This document shows, piece after piece, positions 26,497 through 36,064 of a stretch of DNA of 64,000 nucleotides. Position numbers and translations under genes: made by a program. The DNA comes from Streptomyces sp. NBC_01754 (GTDB lineage Bacteria; Actinomycetota; Actinomycetes; Streptomycetales; Streptomycetaceae), in contig NZ_CP109132.1 in NCBI RefSeq assembly GCF_035918015.1, forward strand, positions 3,348,001 to 3,412,000. The letters are read 5' to 3'. Every line of letters begins with the position of its first letter. Within the stretch, counting starts at the first letter, position 1. The notes beneath the pieces were generated by a model. The model saw nothing but the letters and a program-made list of their open reading frames with translations. It ran no database searches and was not told the origin of the DNA.

Positions 26497-28842
26497 GTGG
26501 ACCAGCTGACACATGACGACCCGTCACACATCGGCCCCTACCGCCTTCTTGCCCGTCTGGGCGCGGGCGGGATGGGCGAGGTGTATCTGGCGCGTTCCGG
26601 CGGCGGGCGGACCGTCGCCGTCAAGCTCGTGCGCTCCGAACTCGCCACGGAGCCCGAGTTCCGCCGGCGCTTCGCCCAGGAGATCGCCGCGGCCCGCCGG
26701 GTCGGCGGGAAGTGGACCGCGGCCGTGCTGGACGCGGACACGGACGCCGCCGCTCCCTGGGTCGCCACGGCCTACGTCCCCGGGCCCTCACTGCACGCGG
26801 TGCTCGCCGGGCGGACGGAACCGCTGCCGGAGCGGTCGGTGCGCATACTCGGTCACCGGCTCGCCCAGGCGCTCACCGCGGTCCACACCGCCGGGCTCAT
26901 CCACCGGGACCTCAAGCCCGCCAACGTCCTGGTGACCATCGACGGTCCGCGGGTCATCGACTTCGGGATCGCCCGGGCACTGGACGCGGTGACCGCCGAC
27001 GGCAAGCTGACGCGTACCGGAGCGGTGATCGGGTCGCCCGGCTACATGTCCCCCGAGCAGGTGCGCGGTGAGACGCTCACGCCGGTCAGCGACGTCTTCT
27101 CGCTGGGCTCCGTCCTGGCGTTCGCCGGTACGCGGCGGCACCCGTTCGGCTCCTCGGAGAGCGGCATGCACGCGGTGATGTACCGGATCGCCCAGGAGGA
27201 GCCCGATCTCGCGGGACTCCCCGAGGGGCTGACCGAACTGGTGGGTGCGTGCCTGGAGAAGAACCCGGCCGACCGTCCCCGGCCTGAGGAGGTCGTGGCC
27301 CGCACCGAGGAGGCGTCCCAGGACACCGAACCGTGGCTGCCGTCCGGACTGATCGCCGAACTCGGCCGCAAGGCCGCCGAACTGCTGGACTCCGACGGCC
27401 CCGGGCACCGGGTCCCGGCCAGACCCGCCGGTCCCCCCACGGGTGCGACGCCCCCGCCGCCCAGCAGACCGCCGGCGGCGACCGGGACGACACCGCCGCT
27501 GCCCGCGGCCCCGCCCACTCCGCTGCCCTTCACCCCGGCCCCCACCCCGCCACCGCCGTCCTCACCGCCCACGTCCACGGCGCCCCCCTCCCCGCCGCCG
27601 CCGTCATCGGCACCCTCCTCACCGCCGTCGGCCGGGCCCGCGGTTCCGGCCGCCACGCCCGCGGTCGCCCCGCTCGCCGGCCCGGACCCGACTCCGCCCC
27701 CGCCCGCCGCGGCACCGCCCCTCTCCGCGACCCCGGCAGCCGCAGGACCGTCGCCCTCGCCCGGGCCCGGCTCCGGTTCCGACTCCGGGGCGGCTCCCCC
27801 CGCGGGGCCGGCCCCGCTCGGTGTCTTCGGCGCGCCCCTGACCACCCCCGCGGACCTCGGCGGCCCGCTGCCGCCCCACGCGCACCCCGGCTCCACCACC
27901 GTTCCCGTTCCGGTTCCCCGGCGGCGGCGTACGGCGCTGGTCGTCGCCGCGTCGGTGGCCGCGACCGCCCTGCTCGCGGGCGGCATCACCTACGCCGCCA
28001 TGAACTTCGGCTCGAAGTCCTCCGACGACAAGGGCAGCCGGGCGGCCCCCACGAGCCCGTCGGCCACGACCGGGACCCCGACCACCGGACCGTCCACGGA
28101 GGAGGCGTCCCCCTCGGCCGTGGCCGTCGACCCCTCCGACGCGGTGGAGGGCGTCATCCCCTCCGAGTACCTCGGTGTCTGGGAGGGGGCCAGCAAGGAC
28201 TCCGACGGCGACACCCGCTCCTTCCGCCGCCTCACCATCACCCAGGGCAACGCCGGCGCCGACGTCCTCACCACGTTCAACTCCTTCGACTCGGCGCTGT
28301 GCACAGGCGCCGGCGAACTGGTCTCCTTCGACAACCTGATGGTGGTGGACACCCGGGTGACCAGCAGCAGCCCCGAGGAGAAGTGCTCCGACGGCGGGCG
28401 CATGACGCTCCGCGCCTCCGACGACGGCACCCTCACCTGGACCGACGACGACGGCGAGAGCGCGGTCCTGGTCAAGGGAACCGAGAACGAAACCCCCATC
28501 CCCGCCGGTTTCCTCGGTACCTGGGAGTTCGTGGCGACGGGCGGCTCCCCCTCCACCGACGAGTCCACCCTCGTGCTGAGCCAGGGTGCCTACGGCGAGG
28601 TCGTCGCCGCGTACGTCTACGACGGACCGTCCTACCACTGCGAGGACGAGAGCGTCCTCGTCTACGCCAACAGCAAGGAACTGCGCCTCGGCCCGCAGAT
28701 CAACACGGTCGCGGAACCCGAGGAACGGTGCGAGAGCGCCGGCTCCCGCCTGGTGCAGATGAAGGGCGCCGACGGGCTGACCCTCACCTGGCTCGGCTCG
28801 GACGACGACGACGCCCCGTCCACCTACCGGCGCAAGGGCTGA
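26497..28842 (+). CDS. Receptor-type Ser/Thr protein kinase with duplicated outer domain
   Basis: The product has 781 residues. The kinase domain (about 12-275) has GAGGMGEVYLA, the ATP-binding Lys43, HRDLKPANVL with Asp138, DFG at 155, and GSPGYMSPEQ. A Pro/Thr/Ala-rich juxtamembrane region of about 190 residues follows, then one membrane helix near 479-498 (TALVVAASVAATALLAGGIT). The outside part carries two related domains of about 110 residues, each beginning F/YLGxWE and holding paired Cys (around 550-660 and 668-781). PASTA repeats are absent. It presumably senses an extracellular cue. It starts at GTG 26497 and has its own terminator. Confidence 0.9.
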   Translation: MDQLTHDDPSHIGPYRLLARLGAGGMGEVYLARSGGGRTVAVKLVRSELATEPEFRRRFAQEIAAARRVGGKWTAAVLDADTDAAAPWVATAYVPGPSLHAVLAGRTEPLPERSVRILGHRLAQALTAVHTAGLIHRDLKPANVLVTIDGPRVIDFGIARALDAVTADGKLTRTGAVIGSPGYMSPEQVRGETLTPVSDVFSLGSVLAFAGTRRHPFGSSESGMHAVMYRIAQEEPDLAGLPEGLTELVGACLEKNPADRPRPEEVVARTEEASQDTEPWLPSGLIAELGRKAAELLDSDGPGHRVPARPAGPPTGATPPPPSRPPAATGTTPPLPAAPPTPLPFTPAPTPPPPSSPPTSTAPPSPPPPSSAPSSPPSAGPAVPAATPAVAPLAGPDPTPPPPAAAPPLSATPAAAGPSPSPGPGSGSDSGAAPPAGPAPLGVFGAPLTTPADLGGPLPPHAHPGSTTVPVPVPRRRRTALVVAASVAATALLAGGITYAAMNFGSKSSDDKGSRAAPTSPSATTGTPTTGPSTEEASPSAVAVDPSDAVEGVIPSEYLGVWEGASKDSDGDTRSFRRLTITQGNAGADVLTTFNSFDSALCTGAGELVSFDNLMVVDTRVTSSSPEEKCSDGGRMTLRASDDGTLTWTDDDGESAVLVKGTENETPIPAGFLGTWEFVATGGSPSTDESTLVLSQGAYGEVVAAYVYDGPSYHCEDESVLVYANSKELRLGPQINTVAEPEERCESAGSRLVQMKGADGLTLTWLGSDDDDAPSTYRRKG

Positions 28843-28889
28843 CCCGGCACGCACCCCCGGTGGCGAGGGGCCCCGGAGAGCGGACCCAC

Positions 28890-28939
28890 GGCGAGGGGCC
28901 CCCGGCGGGCGCGCACGCGCTCCCCGGGGGCCCCTCGCC
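28890..28939. terminator. Bidirectional terminator between the kinase gene and purA
   Basis: GGCGAGGGGCCCCCGG (28890-28905) is exactly complementary to CCGGGGGCCCCTCGCC (28924-28939) with an 18-base loop. It sits between two convergent genes and can serve both. Confidence 0.8.
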
Positions 28940-28947
28940 CACGACTC

Positions 28948-30231
28948 CTAAAGGAAGGAGTTGATCTCGATCGTCTCGGTCCGGCCGGGGCCGACACCGA
29001 TCGCGGAGATCGGGGCGCCGGACATCTCCTCCAGCGCCTTCACGTACCCCTGCGCGTTCTTCGGCAGGTCGTCGAAGGTCTTGGCCTTCGTGATGTCCTG
29101 CGACCACCCCGGCAGCATCTCGTAGACCGGCTTCGCGTGGTGGAAGTCGGTCTGGCTGTACGGGAGCTCCTCGACGCGCTTGCCGTCGATCTCGTACGCC
29201 ACGCACACCGGGATCCGCTCCCAGCCGGTCAGCACGTCCAGCTTGGTGAGGAAGAAGTCGGTGAGGCCGTTGACCCGGGTCGCGTACCGGGCGATCGGGG
29301 CGTCGAACCAGCCGCAGCGGCGGTCACGGCCGGTGGTGACACCGCGCTCGCCGCCGATGCTGCGCAGCGCCTCGCCGTCCTCGTCGTGCAGCTCCGTCGG
29401 GAACGGACCGGCACCGACGCGCGTCGTATAGGCCTTGAGGATGCCGATGACCCGGCTGATCTTCGTCGGGCCCACGCCGGAACCGGTGCAGGCGCCGCCC
29501 GCGGTCGGGTTCGACGAGGTGACGAAGGGATACGTACCGTGGTCGACGTCCAGCAGCGTGCCCTGGCCCCCCTCGAAGAGGACGACCTTGCCCTCGTCGA
29601 TGGCGTCGTTCAGGATCAGCGTCGTGTCGGCGACGTACGGCTTGATCTGCTCCGCGTAGGTGAGCAGCTCCTCGACGATGCGCCCGGACTCGATGGCGCG
29701 CCGGTTGTAGAGCTTGGCGAGGATCTGGTTCTTGAAGTCGAGGGCCGCCTCGACCTTCTGGACGAGGATCGACTCGTCGTAGAGGTCCTGGACCCGGATA
29801 CCGACGCGGTTGATCTTGTCCGCGTACGTCGGCCCGATGCCGCGACCGGTCGTACCGATCTTGCGGGAGCCGAGGAAGCGTTCCGTCACCTTGTCGACCG
29901 TGGTGTGGTACGAGGTGATCAAATGAGCGTTGCCGCTGATCAGGAGCTTGGACGTATCGACGCCTCGCTCGTTCAGACCGCTCAGCTCGGAGAGCAGGAC
30001 CGCAGGGTCGACGACGACACCGTTACCGATGACCGGGGTACACCCCGGTGACAGGATTCCGGAGGGGAGGAGATGCAGTGCGTACTTCTGGTCGCCAACG
30101 ACCACCGTGTGGCCGGCGTTGTTGCCGCCCTGGTAACGCACCACATAGTCGACGGATCCACCGAGGAGGTCGGTGGCCTTCCCCTTGCCCTCGTCACCCC
30201 ACTGAGCACCGAGCAGCACAAGTGCGGGCAC
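28948..30231 (-). CDS. purA: Adenylosuccinate synthetase
   Basis: The product has 427 residues starting at GTG 30231. The P-loop region is [20 protein letters not shown], with His in [22 protein letters not shown] and the C-terminal [12 protein letters not shown] are family signatures. It joins IMP and aspartate with GTP, the first step to AMP. It is transcribed alone, convergent with the kinase gene, and preceded by a 186-base leader/promoter gap shared with the divergent diacylglycerol-kinase-like gene. Confidence 0.98.
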   Translation of the reverse strand: MPALVLLGAQWGDEGKGKATDLLGGSVDYVVRYQGGNNAGHTVVVGDQKYALHLLPSGILSPGCTPVIGNGVVVDPAVLLSELSGLNERGVDTSKLLISGNAHLITSYHTTVDKVTERFLGSRKIGTTGRGIGPTYADKINRVGIRVQDLYDESILVQKVEAALDFKNQILAKLYNRRAIESGRIVEELLTYAEQIKPYVADTTLILNDAIDEGKVVLFEGGQGTLLDVDHGTYPFVTSSNPTAGGACTGSGVGPTKISRVIGILKAYTTRVGAGPFPTELHDEDGEALRSIGGERGVTTGRDRRCGWFDAPIARYATRVNGLTDFFLTKLDVLTGWERIPVCVAYEIDGKRVEELPYSQTDFHHAKPVYEMLPGWSQDITKAKTFDDLPKNAQGYVKALEEMSGAPISAIGVGPGRTETIEINSFL

Positions 30232-30355
30232 AGGCGTACACCCCTTCCGGGCGGGGCATGTCCAAGGTCAGGGGGCGTACGTGAAAGTCGTACCCGCCGT
30301 ACGACGATGTACGGCACAGCCTGAGCCGTCGAACCGGGTGCCCCGGAATAGACGA

Positions 30356-30383
30356 AGCCCCTGGCGCAATAGCGCAAGGGGCT
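30356..30383. other. Hairpin in the purA / DAGK-like divergent region
   Basis: AGCCCCTGGCGC (30356-30367) pairs with GCGCAAGGGGCT (30372-30383) with one mismatch and an AATA loop. It could lie in the leader of the + strand gene, whose start is 35 bases away, or act as a weak terminator. The function is not clear. Confidence 0.45.
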
Positions 30384-30417
30384 CTTGCACCAAGATGCTA
30401 CCCGAGGAAGGACCGAG

Positions 30418-31266
30418 GTGTCGGCTGCAGAGCCCCCCGGCGACGGCGACCACCAGCTACTCGTACTCATCGACCCCCTGGCCAGGCGCAGCGACGGCGA
30501 GTCCGTCCGCATCGCGAAGGACGTGCTGAGCGCGGGTGCGGACGTGAAGATCTGCCTCCCGGACGGCCCGGAGGAGTTCGCCCGGGCCCTGTCCCGGCGG
30601 GGCGCCCGCAGGCCCGTGGTGGTCGGCGACGACCGCGCCCTGCTGCGGGCGGTGACCCAGCTCCATCGTGAGAGGGAGCTGGCCGGGGGCGCACTCGGCC
30701 TGGTCCCGGTCGGCTCCGCGCCCTCGCTGGAGCTCGCGCACGCGCTCGGCGTGCCCAGGGGCGCGGTGGCGGCGGCGCGCACGGCGCTCGACGGCACCAC
30801 GCGCCGGCTCGACCTGCTGGTCGACGACAGCGACGGCGTCGTCCTGGGCACGGTGCGCGTCCCGGCCCCGGAACCGGGACCGAACCACTTCGGCGTCACG
30901 GCGGTCCTGGACACCTGGCGCACCCTGATAACGGCCCTGCGGCCTTCGCCGCCTCCGCCGCCCCCCGCTCTCCCACCGCGCGCGCACCGCCTGCGGATCG
31001 AGGGGGACGGGGTCCTGCTGAACGACCTGGACCGGCCGGTCGACGGCCTCTCGGTGGCCACGCAGGGCGACGGCGGCCTGGCGGACGTGGTGATCCGGAC
31101 CACGTGCGGCCGGACGGTCACGGCGGAGGTCAAGGCGGTCACGGTCTCCGGCCCGGACTTCCGCTACCACGCCGACATACAGGCCGCGGGCCCGGTCCGC
31201 ACCCGCACCTGGACGGTCCGCGCGGGGGCGTGGGGGCTGGTGCTCCCGGTGGCGCCCGGAAGATGA
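30418..31266 (+). CDS. Diacylglycerol-kinase-fold protein with degenerate catalytic motifs
   Basis: The product has 282 residues from GTG 30418, preceded by GAGGAAGG. The layout matches the DAGK/lipid-kinase N-domain followed by a beta-rich C-domain. The nucleotide loop, normally GGDGT, reads VVVGDDRALLRAVTQL, and the later GTGN motif is replaced by GLVPVGSAPSLELAHALGVP. A poly-Pro stretch (near 180-190) separates the domains. The lost Gly residues argue against normal kinase activity. It may bind a lipid or nucleotide without turnover. It is adjacent to and divergent from purA. Confidence 0.7.
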   Translation: MSAAEPPGDGDHQLLVLIDPLARRSDGESVRIAKDVLSAGADVKICLPDGPEEFARALSRRGARRPVVVGDDRALLRAVTQLHRERELAGGALGLVPVGSAPSLELAHALGVPRGAVAAARTALDGTTRRLDLLVDDSDGVVLGTVRVPAPEPGPNHFGVTAVLDTWRTLITALRPSPPPPPPALPPRAHRLRIEGDGVLLNDLDRPVDGLSVATQGDGGLADVVIRTTCGRTVTAEVKAVTVSGPDFRYHADIQAAGPVRTRTWTVRAGAWGLVLPVAPGR

Positions 31267-31357
31267 CCCGCGCGCCCCCGGTACCGGGGGCGCGCGAGGC
31301 CGCGGCGGGGGAGCCGGGGGCCGGGCCCGGTACGGCACGGGAGCCGTCCTGGTGCCC

Positions 31358-31741
31358 ATGAGCCAACAGGACACGGCGGGACTCGGAGGATGCGCGTCGG
31401 CCGGACTCGGAGCGGTCACCGCGCTGCTCCTCTGGAGTGCCTCACGGCGCACACACGGGCACATGGCCGGCGGCTTCGAGGGGGAGGGCCGGAAGATCTC
31501 CGTGCTGTGGACGGAGCTGCCCCTCGTCGTCCTCGCCGGGGCCCTGGTCCCCACGCTCGTATGGCTCCTGGCGCTGCGACTGCTCGGCGGACACGGCCGG
31601 CGGCCGGTCCGGGTCCTGGCCGCCGTGGTGTGCGCGGCCGTGGCCCTGGCGCTGTCGGCCTGGTGCCTGCACAACTGGGCGAACCCGGCCCGGGACACCG
31701 TGAGGCTCTCGGACCGGACCGCCTCAGACCTCGACCCGTAG
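31358..31741 (+). CDS. Small two-helix membrane protein
   Basis: The product has 127 residues. Hydrophobic segments lie near 9-25 (LGGCASAGLGAVTALLLW), 52-74 (LPLVVLAGALVPTLVWLLALRLL) and 87-107 (VLAAVVCAAVALALSAWCLHNW). No domain is recognised. The ATG at 31358 gives MSQQDTAGLGG; a GTG two codons earlier is possible. Its last 18 bases overlap the end of the convergent P450 gene. The hydrophobic pattern and codon use support coding, but the function is unknown. Confidence 0.6.
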   Translation: MSQQDTAGLGGCASAGLGAVTALLLWSASRRTHGHMAGGFEGEGRKISVLWTELPLVVLAGALVPTLVWLLALRLLGGHGRRPVRVLAAVVCAAVALALSAWCLHNWANPARDTVRLSDRTASDLDP

Positions 31742-32929
31742 CCCCCCGAGCCCCCTGATCACGAACCCCGGCTTCCACTCCGGCTCCTCGACCAGCCGCA
31801 TCCTCGGCGCGCGGCGCAGCAGCGCGCCGAACGACGCCGCCATCTCCAGCCGGGCCAGCGGGGCGCCCAGGCAGTAGTGGATCCCCGCCCCGAACGAGAT
31901 GTGCGGGTTGTCCTGCCGGGAGAGGTCCAGCACCTCGGCGTCCGGGAAGCGCGCCGGGTCCCGGTTGGCCGAGGCGAAGAGCAGGGCGACCTGCGCACCG
32001 CGCGGGATCAGCGTGCCGTCCACCTCGATGTCGTCCAGGACCCAGCGCGCGAACATGGGCACCGGGGTGTCGTACCGCAGCAACTCCTCCACCGCGCTCG
32101 GCAGCAGCCCGTGATCGCCGCGCAGCAGGGCCAGTTGCTCCGGGTTCCGGAAGAGCACCCGCCAGCCGTTGACGGTCGCGTTGACCGTCGCCTCGTGACC
32201 GGCGTTCAGCAGCAGTACGCAGGTGGAGACGATCTCCTGCTCGCTCAGCCGGTCGTCCTCGTCGTGGGCGGCGATGAGCGCGGTGATCAGGTCCGGCCCC
32301 GGACTCGCGCGCCGGGCGGCGATCAGCTCGCGCAGATACGCCGAGAACTCGACCGAGGCGCGGACGGCGGCCCGTGCCGTCTCCTGGGGCGGGTTCAGCT
32401 CGAACATCCCGCAGATCGCCGCCGACCAGGGCCTCAGCAGCGCCCGGTCGGCCTCCGGGACCCCGAGCATCTCGGCGATGACGGCCACCGGCAGCGGTTC
32501 GGCGACGGCGGTGAGCAGGTCACCGCCGCCCGCCTCCACGAACTCCTCCACGAGTCCGGCGGCGAGCCGCTCCACGGTCGGGGCGAGTGCCTCGACCCGG
32601 CGGGGGGTGAACGCCTTGGCCACCAGCCGCCGGATGCGGGTGTGGTCGGGCGCCTCCAGGTCGAGGATCCCGTTCCCGTTGAGCGTGTGGAACGGCTCGT
32701 GGTCGGCGGCAGGTTCGTCGAGGCCGAACTCCTCGTGGCTGAAGCGGTGCAGATACGTCCGGCCGAGCCGCCGGTCGCGCAGCAGCCCGGACACGTCGGA
32801 GTAGTGCGGGATCAGCCACTGCCGGGTCGGCTCGAAGTAGTGCGCCCGGCCGGTGGCGCGCAGCGCGGCGTAGGCGGGGTACGGGTCGGCGACGAACGCC
32901 GGTGACCAGGGGTCGAAGGACACGTGCAT
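31724..32929 (-). CDS. Cytochrome P450
   Basis: The product has 401 residues. The I-helix oxygen-activation motif is LLNAGHEATVN, the ExxR motif is in AVEELLRY, and the heme loop reads ISFGAGIHYCLGAPLAR with the thiolate Cys near 353. Length and sequence style suggest a soluble class I bacterial P450 (CYP107-like). It begins 9 bases after the response-regulator stop on the same strand, so it may be read from the two-component promoter. No ferredoxin or ferredoxin reductase gene is adjacent. The substrate cannot be inferred. Confidence 0.95.
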   Translation of the reverse strand: MHVSFDPWSPAFVADPYPAYAALRATGRAHYFEPTRQWLIPHYSDVSGLLRDRRLGRTYLHRFSHEEFGLDEPAADHEPFHTLNGNGILDLEAPDHTRIRRLVAKAFTPRRVEALAPTVERLAAGLVEEFVEAGGGDLLTAVAEPLPVAVIAEMLGVPEADRALLRPWSAAICGMFELNPPQETARAAVRASVEFSAYLRELIAARRASPGPDLITALIAAHDEDDRLSEQEIVSTCVLLLNAGHEATVNATVNGWRVLFRNPEQLALLRGDHGLLPSAVEELLRYDTPVPMFARWVLDDIEVDGTLIPRGAQVALLFASANRDPARFPDAEVLDLSRQDNPHISFGAGIHYCLGAPLARLEMAASFGALLRRAPRMRLVEEPEWKPGFVIRGLGGLRVEV

Positions 32930-32938
32930 GGCCCGACG

Positions 32939-33607
32939 CTACCCGGGGGTGACCAGCCTGGCCTCGTACGCGAACACCGCCGCCTGGGTGCGGTCCCGCA
33001 GCCCGAGCTTCACCAGGACGCGGCTGACGTGCGTCTTGATCGTCGACTCGGCGACCACCAGGTGCGAGGCGATCTCCATGTTCGACAGGCCCTGGGCGAT
33101 CAGCACGAGCACCTCCGTCTCCCGTTCGGTGAGGTCGCCGACCCGGGCCATGGCGGGCGCCCTCGGCGCCTCGGCGATCTTGGAGAACTCGGTGATCAGT
33201 CGCCGGGTCACGGCCGGCGCGAGCAGCGCCTCCCCGCTCGCCACCACCCGTACCCCGTCGGCCAGCTGGCGGGCGGACGCGTCCTTCAGCAGGAAGCCGG
33301 AGGCCCCCGCGCGCAGCGCCTGGTACACGTACTCGTCGAGGTCGAAGGTGGTCAGCACGAGCACCTTGGCGTCCGCGTCGGCGGCGACGATCTCGCGGGT
33401 GGCCTCGATGCCGTTGAGCTCGGGCATCCGGATGTCCATCAGGACGACGTCGGGCCGCAGGGCCGCGACCTGTGACACGGCCTGCCGGCCGTCGACGGCC
33501 TCGCCCACGACCTCGATGCCCGGCATCGCGTTGAGCAGCACGGAGAAGCCCTCGCGGACCATCATCTGGTCGTCGACGATCAGCACCCGGATGGTGGACG
33601 CGCTCAC
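32939..33607 (-). CDS. NarL/LuxR-type response regulator
   Basis: The product has 222 residues from GTG 33607, whose GTGA overlaps the histidine-kinase stop. The receiver domain begins IRVLIVDDQMMVREGF, with the phospho-acceptor Asp58 in VVLMDIRMPE and Lys in GFLLKDASA. The C-terminal LuxR HTH reads LTEREVLV-type helices followed by GLSNMEIASHLVVAESTIKTHVSRVLVKLGLRDRTQA. Together with the upstream kinase it forms a standard two-component pair. The P450 gene right behind it is the natural candidate target. Confidence 0.95.
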   Translation of the reverse strand: MSASTIRVLIVDDQMMVREGFSVLLNAMPGIEVVGEAVDGRQAVSQVAALRPDVVLMDIRMPELNGIEATREIVAADADAKVLVLTTFDLDEYVYQALRAGASGFLLKDASARQLADGVRVVASGEALLAPAVTRRLITEFSKIAEAPRAPAMARVGDLTERETEVLVLIAQGLSNMEIASHLVVAESTIKTHVSRVLVKLGLRDRTQAAVFAYEARLVTPG

Positions 33608-34917
33608 GCGGCCACCTCGTCCGCCGCGCGGTCGTGCTCCACGGGCACGGGCAGGAACACCGCGACCTCGAAGCCGCCGTCCTCCGTCGCCCCGGCCGTC
33701 ATCTCGCCGTTCAGCATCCCCACCCGCTCCCGCATCCCCGCGACCCCGTGCCCGGCCCCCGGCGAGGGCTTCACCAGGCCCTCGGCGGGCCCGTTCACGA
33801 TGCGCAGCCCCAGTCCCCCGAGCACGTATCCGATCTCCACCTTCGCGGACGCGCCGGGCGCGTGCCGGAGCGTGTTGCTCAGCGCCTCCTGCACGATCCG
33901 GTACGCCGACAGCTCGACGCCCTGCGGCAGGACGCGGACCGCCCCCGTCACGGTCTTCTCCGTCCCCAGTCCCGCCTCCCGGACGTTGTCCAGCAGCCGG
34001 TCGAGCTCCGCCAGCGTGGGCTGCGGGGCGTCCGGGGCCGCCTGGTCCTCCGCCCGTACGACGCCGAGCACCCGGCGGAGCTCGGTGAGGGCGGCGACCG
34101 CGTTCTCGCGGATGGTGACGAAGGCCTGCTCCAGTTCGGGCGGCGGGTTCTCCACCCGGTACGGGGCGGCCTCGGCCTGGATCGCGACGACGGACATGTG
34201 GTGGGCGACGACGTCGTGCAGTTCCCGCGCGATGGTGGTGCGCTCCTCCAGCAGGGTGCGCCGGTCGCGTTCCAGGGCGGTGACGGTGCGCTGCACGGTC
34301 ACCTCCCGCGTGGCGTCCCGGCGGGTCTGCACCACCGTCACGACGAGCAGGGCGATCGCGGAGAAGAAGACCATGCCGACGGTGCTGGAGGAGGAGCTGC
34401 CGCCGAAGTCGAGGAAGGAACCGACCAGCGCGGTGATCAGCCACATCCAGGCGCCGGTACGCGGACGGGTCCGCGCCGCGACGACGACCAGCACTCCCAG
34501 GTGGCAGACGAAGGCGGCCGGTGCCCAGGGCCAGCCCCCCTGGCCCACCAGGGCCACCACCGGGGTCGAGGCGACCGACACCCAGAACGCGAGGAGGGGG
34601 CGGACCAGCGTCATCGCCAGCGTGGCGGCCGGCAGGAACGCGGTGACGACCGTCGCGATCCCGAACGGGGAGTAGGTGTTCGCCGCGAAGACACCGTTCA
34701 GCAGCGCGATCAGCGCGACCAGGCCCACCACCGCGTGCGGGAACCACACGGCGCCCTTCGTGAGGGACTTCGGCAGCCGTCGGATCACCGGCCCGTCGGT
34801 GCCCAGCGGCCCCAGCGGGCGGTAGTCGAGCACGTTGTGGAGAAGGTCCTGCCGCAGGCCCTCTATCGCTCCGGCGGCCGCCCGGTACTCCGGGCTTCTG
34901 CTCTTGGTCTCGGTCAC
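33604..34917 (-). CDS. NarL-type sensor histidine kinase
   Basis: The product has about 437 residues from GTG 34917. The N-terminal membrane sensor has several helices between about 55 and 205 (FPHAVVGLVALIALLNGVF; TVVTAFLPAATLAMTLV; VGMVFFSAIALLVVTVV), with almost no extracellular domain. The HisKA_3 domain has the phospho-His at about 234 in TIARELHDVVAHHMSVV. HATPase_c ends with GHGVAGMRERVGMLNGEM. Such intramembrane-sensing kinases usually respond to envelope stress or small ligands. It is the first gene of a run kinase, regulator, P450. Confidence 0.92.
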   Translation of the reverse strand: MTETKSRSPEYRAAAGAIEGLRQDLLHNVLDYRPLGPLGTDGPVIRRLPKSLTKGAVWFPHAVVGLVALIALLNGVFAANTYSPFGIATVVTAFLPAATLAMTLVRPLLAFWVSVASTPVVALVGQGGWPWAPAAFVCHLGVLVVVAARTRPRTGAWMWLITALVGSFLDFGGSSSSSTVGMVFFSAIALLVVTVVQTRRDATREVTVQRTVTALERDRRTLLEERTTIARELHDVVAHHMSVVAIQAEAAPYRVENPPPELEQAFVTIRENAVAALTELRRVLGVVRAEDQAAPDAPQPTLAELDRLLDNVREAGLGTEKTVTGAVRVLPQGVELSAYRIVQEALSNTLRHAPGASAKVEIGYVLGGLGLRIVNGPAEGLVKPSPGAGHGVAGMRERVGMLNGEMTAGATEDGGFEVAVFLPVPVEHDRAADEVAA

Positions 34918-35060
34918 ACGTCCACGGTAGGCGGCGGCCGGGCCCGGGTCGTCAGCAGTGATGCGGATCCCGGGGCGTCCGTCGCAAGTACTACCGGCCC
35001 CCTGACCGAGTACTACCGGGCCCCAGGAGACAGGGCCCGGAAACCCGGCCGTGAACGGGT

Positions 35061-35936
35061 CTACCAGGCGAGCTGGGCGATCTCCTCGGCCACCACCGCG
35101 CAGGCGTCCGCCGAGGGATCGATGAGCGGGAAGTGGCCGACCCCTTCCAGCACCGTCAGCCCCACCGGCTCCCCCGCCCTGGCCGCCGCGTCCACGAACG
35201 CCTCGGTCACCGCCTGCGGCACGGTGAGGTCCCAGGCGCCCTGCACGACGGCGGTCGCGATCCCGGTCGGAAGCAGCGCCGCGGGGTCGGCGTAAGCCCG
35301 GCGTTCCGCGAAGTGCTCCGCGCCGCCCAGGAGTTGGTGGAGCGCCCCGGAGCACACGTCCCGCTCCACCGCGCTCCCGAAGTCACCGATCGGTGCCAGC
35401 GCGACGACTCCGCGCAGCGGCGGCGGCGCGGGCAGCCGCCACGCGGACCCCTGCGGCAGTACGTGCCGGGCGGCGGCCCACAGCGCGAGCTGCCCGCCCG
35501 CCGAGTGCCCGGTGACCACGGTCCTGCGCACGTCGGCCCGCGGCAGCTCCCGGGCGGCCAGCACCGGCAGGGCGTCCATCGCGGCGGCCACGTCGTCGAA
35601 GGTCTCGGGCCAGCGACCCGCCACGGGCCCGTCCGCGCCCTGGCGCGGGATGCCGCCGCCGCGCCGGTACTCCACGCTGGCCACCGCGAACCCGCGCCGC
35701 GCCAGGAAGTCCGCGAACGGTGACACATGACGCCGGTCGTACGGGGCCCGCCAGGCACCGCCGTGCAGGACCACGACGAGCGGGGCGCCGTCCCGGCCGT
35801 CGCGGGGCGCGAAGAAGTCGACGACCTGGTCGGGGTGGCCGCCGTAGGCCGCGGACCGGTCCGGGGCGACCTCGGGACACGCGAGGACCGACTCGGTCTC
35901 GGCGGCGTCCCGGTCCCGCGCGGCAGAATCCGACAT
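35061..35936 (-). CDS. Alpha/beta hydrolase, probable kynurenine formamidase
   Basis: The product has 291 residues from ATG 35936, with GGAG 5-6 bases before it. The oxyanion motif HGGAW (VVVLHGGAWRAPYD) is the HGGxW signature of kynurenine formamidases and related esterases. The nucleophile is in VVTGHSAGGQLAL, and Asp and His follow in WDLTVPQAV and GVGHFPLID. It lies 128 bases downstream of kynU on the same strand, where it would supply the missing step from N-formylkynurenine to kynurenine. Function is inferred from motif plus context; a general esterase is the alternative. Confidence 0.78.
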   Translation of the reverse strand: MSDSAARDRDAAETESVLACPEVAPDRSAAYGGHPDQVVDFFAPRDGRDGAPLVVVLHGGAWRAPYDRRHVSPFADFLARRGFAVASVEYRRGGGIPRQGADGPVAGRWPETFDDVAAAMDALPVLAARELPRADVRRTVVTGHSAGGQLALWAAARHVLPQGSAWRLPAPPPLRGVVALAPIGDFGSAVERDVCSGALHQLLGGAEHFAERRAYADPAALLPTGIATAVVQGAWDLTVPQAVTEAFVDAAARAGEPVGLTVLEGVGHFPLIDPSADACAVVAEEIAQLAW

Positions 35937-36064
35937 GCTGCTCCACCCGTCCTCCGCGAAAGCCCCACCGGGGCGAACTGCGGGGACGGTATCAGGGCGA
36001 GGACGGGCCCGTTCGCACCCCCGTCCGGGGAACGTGCGACCGGGCCCGTCCCGTGCGTGGGCCG

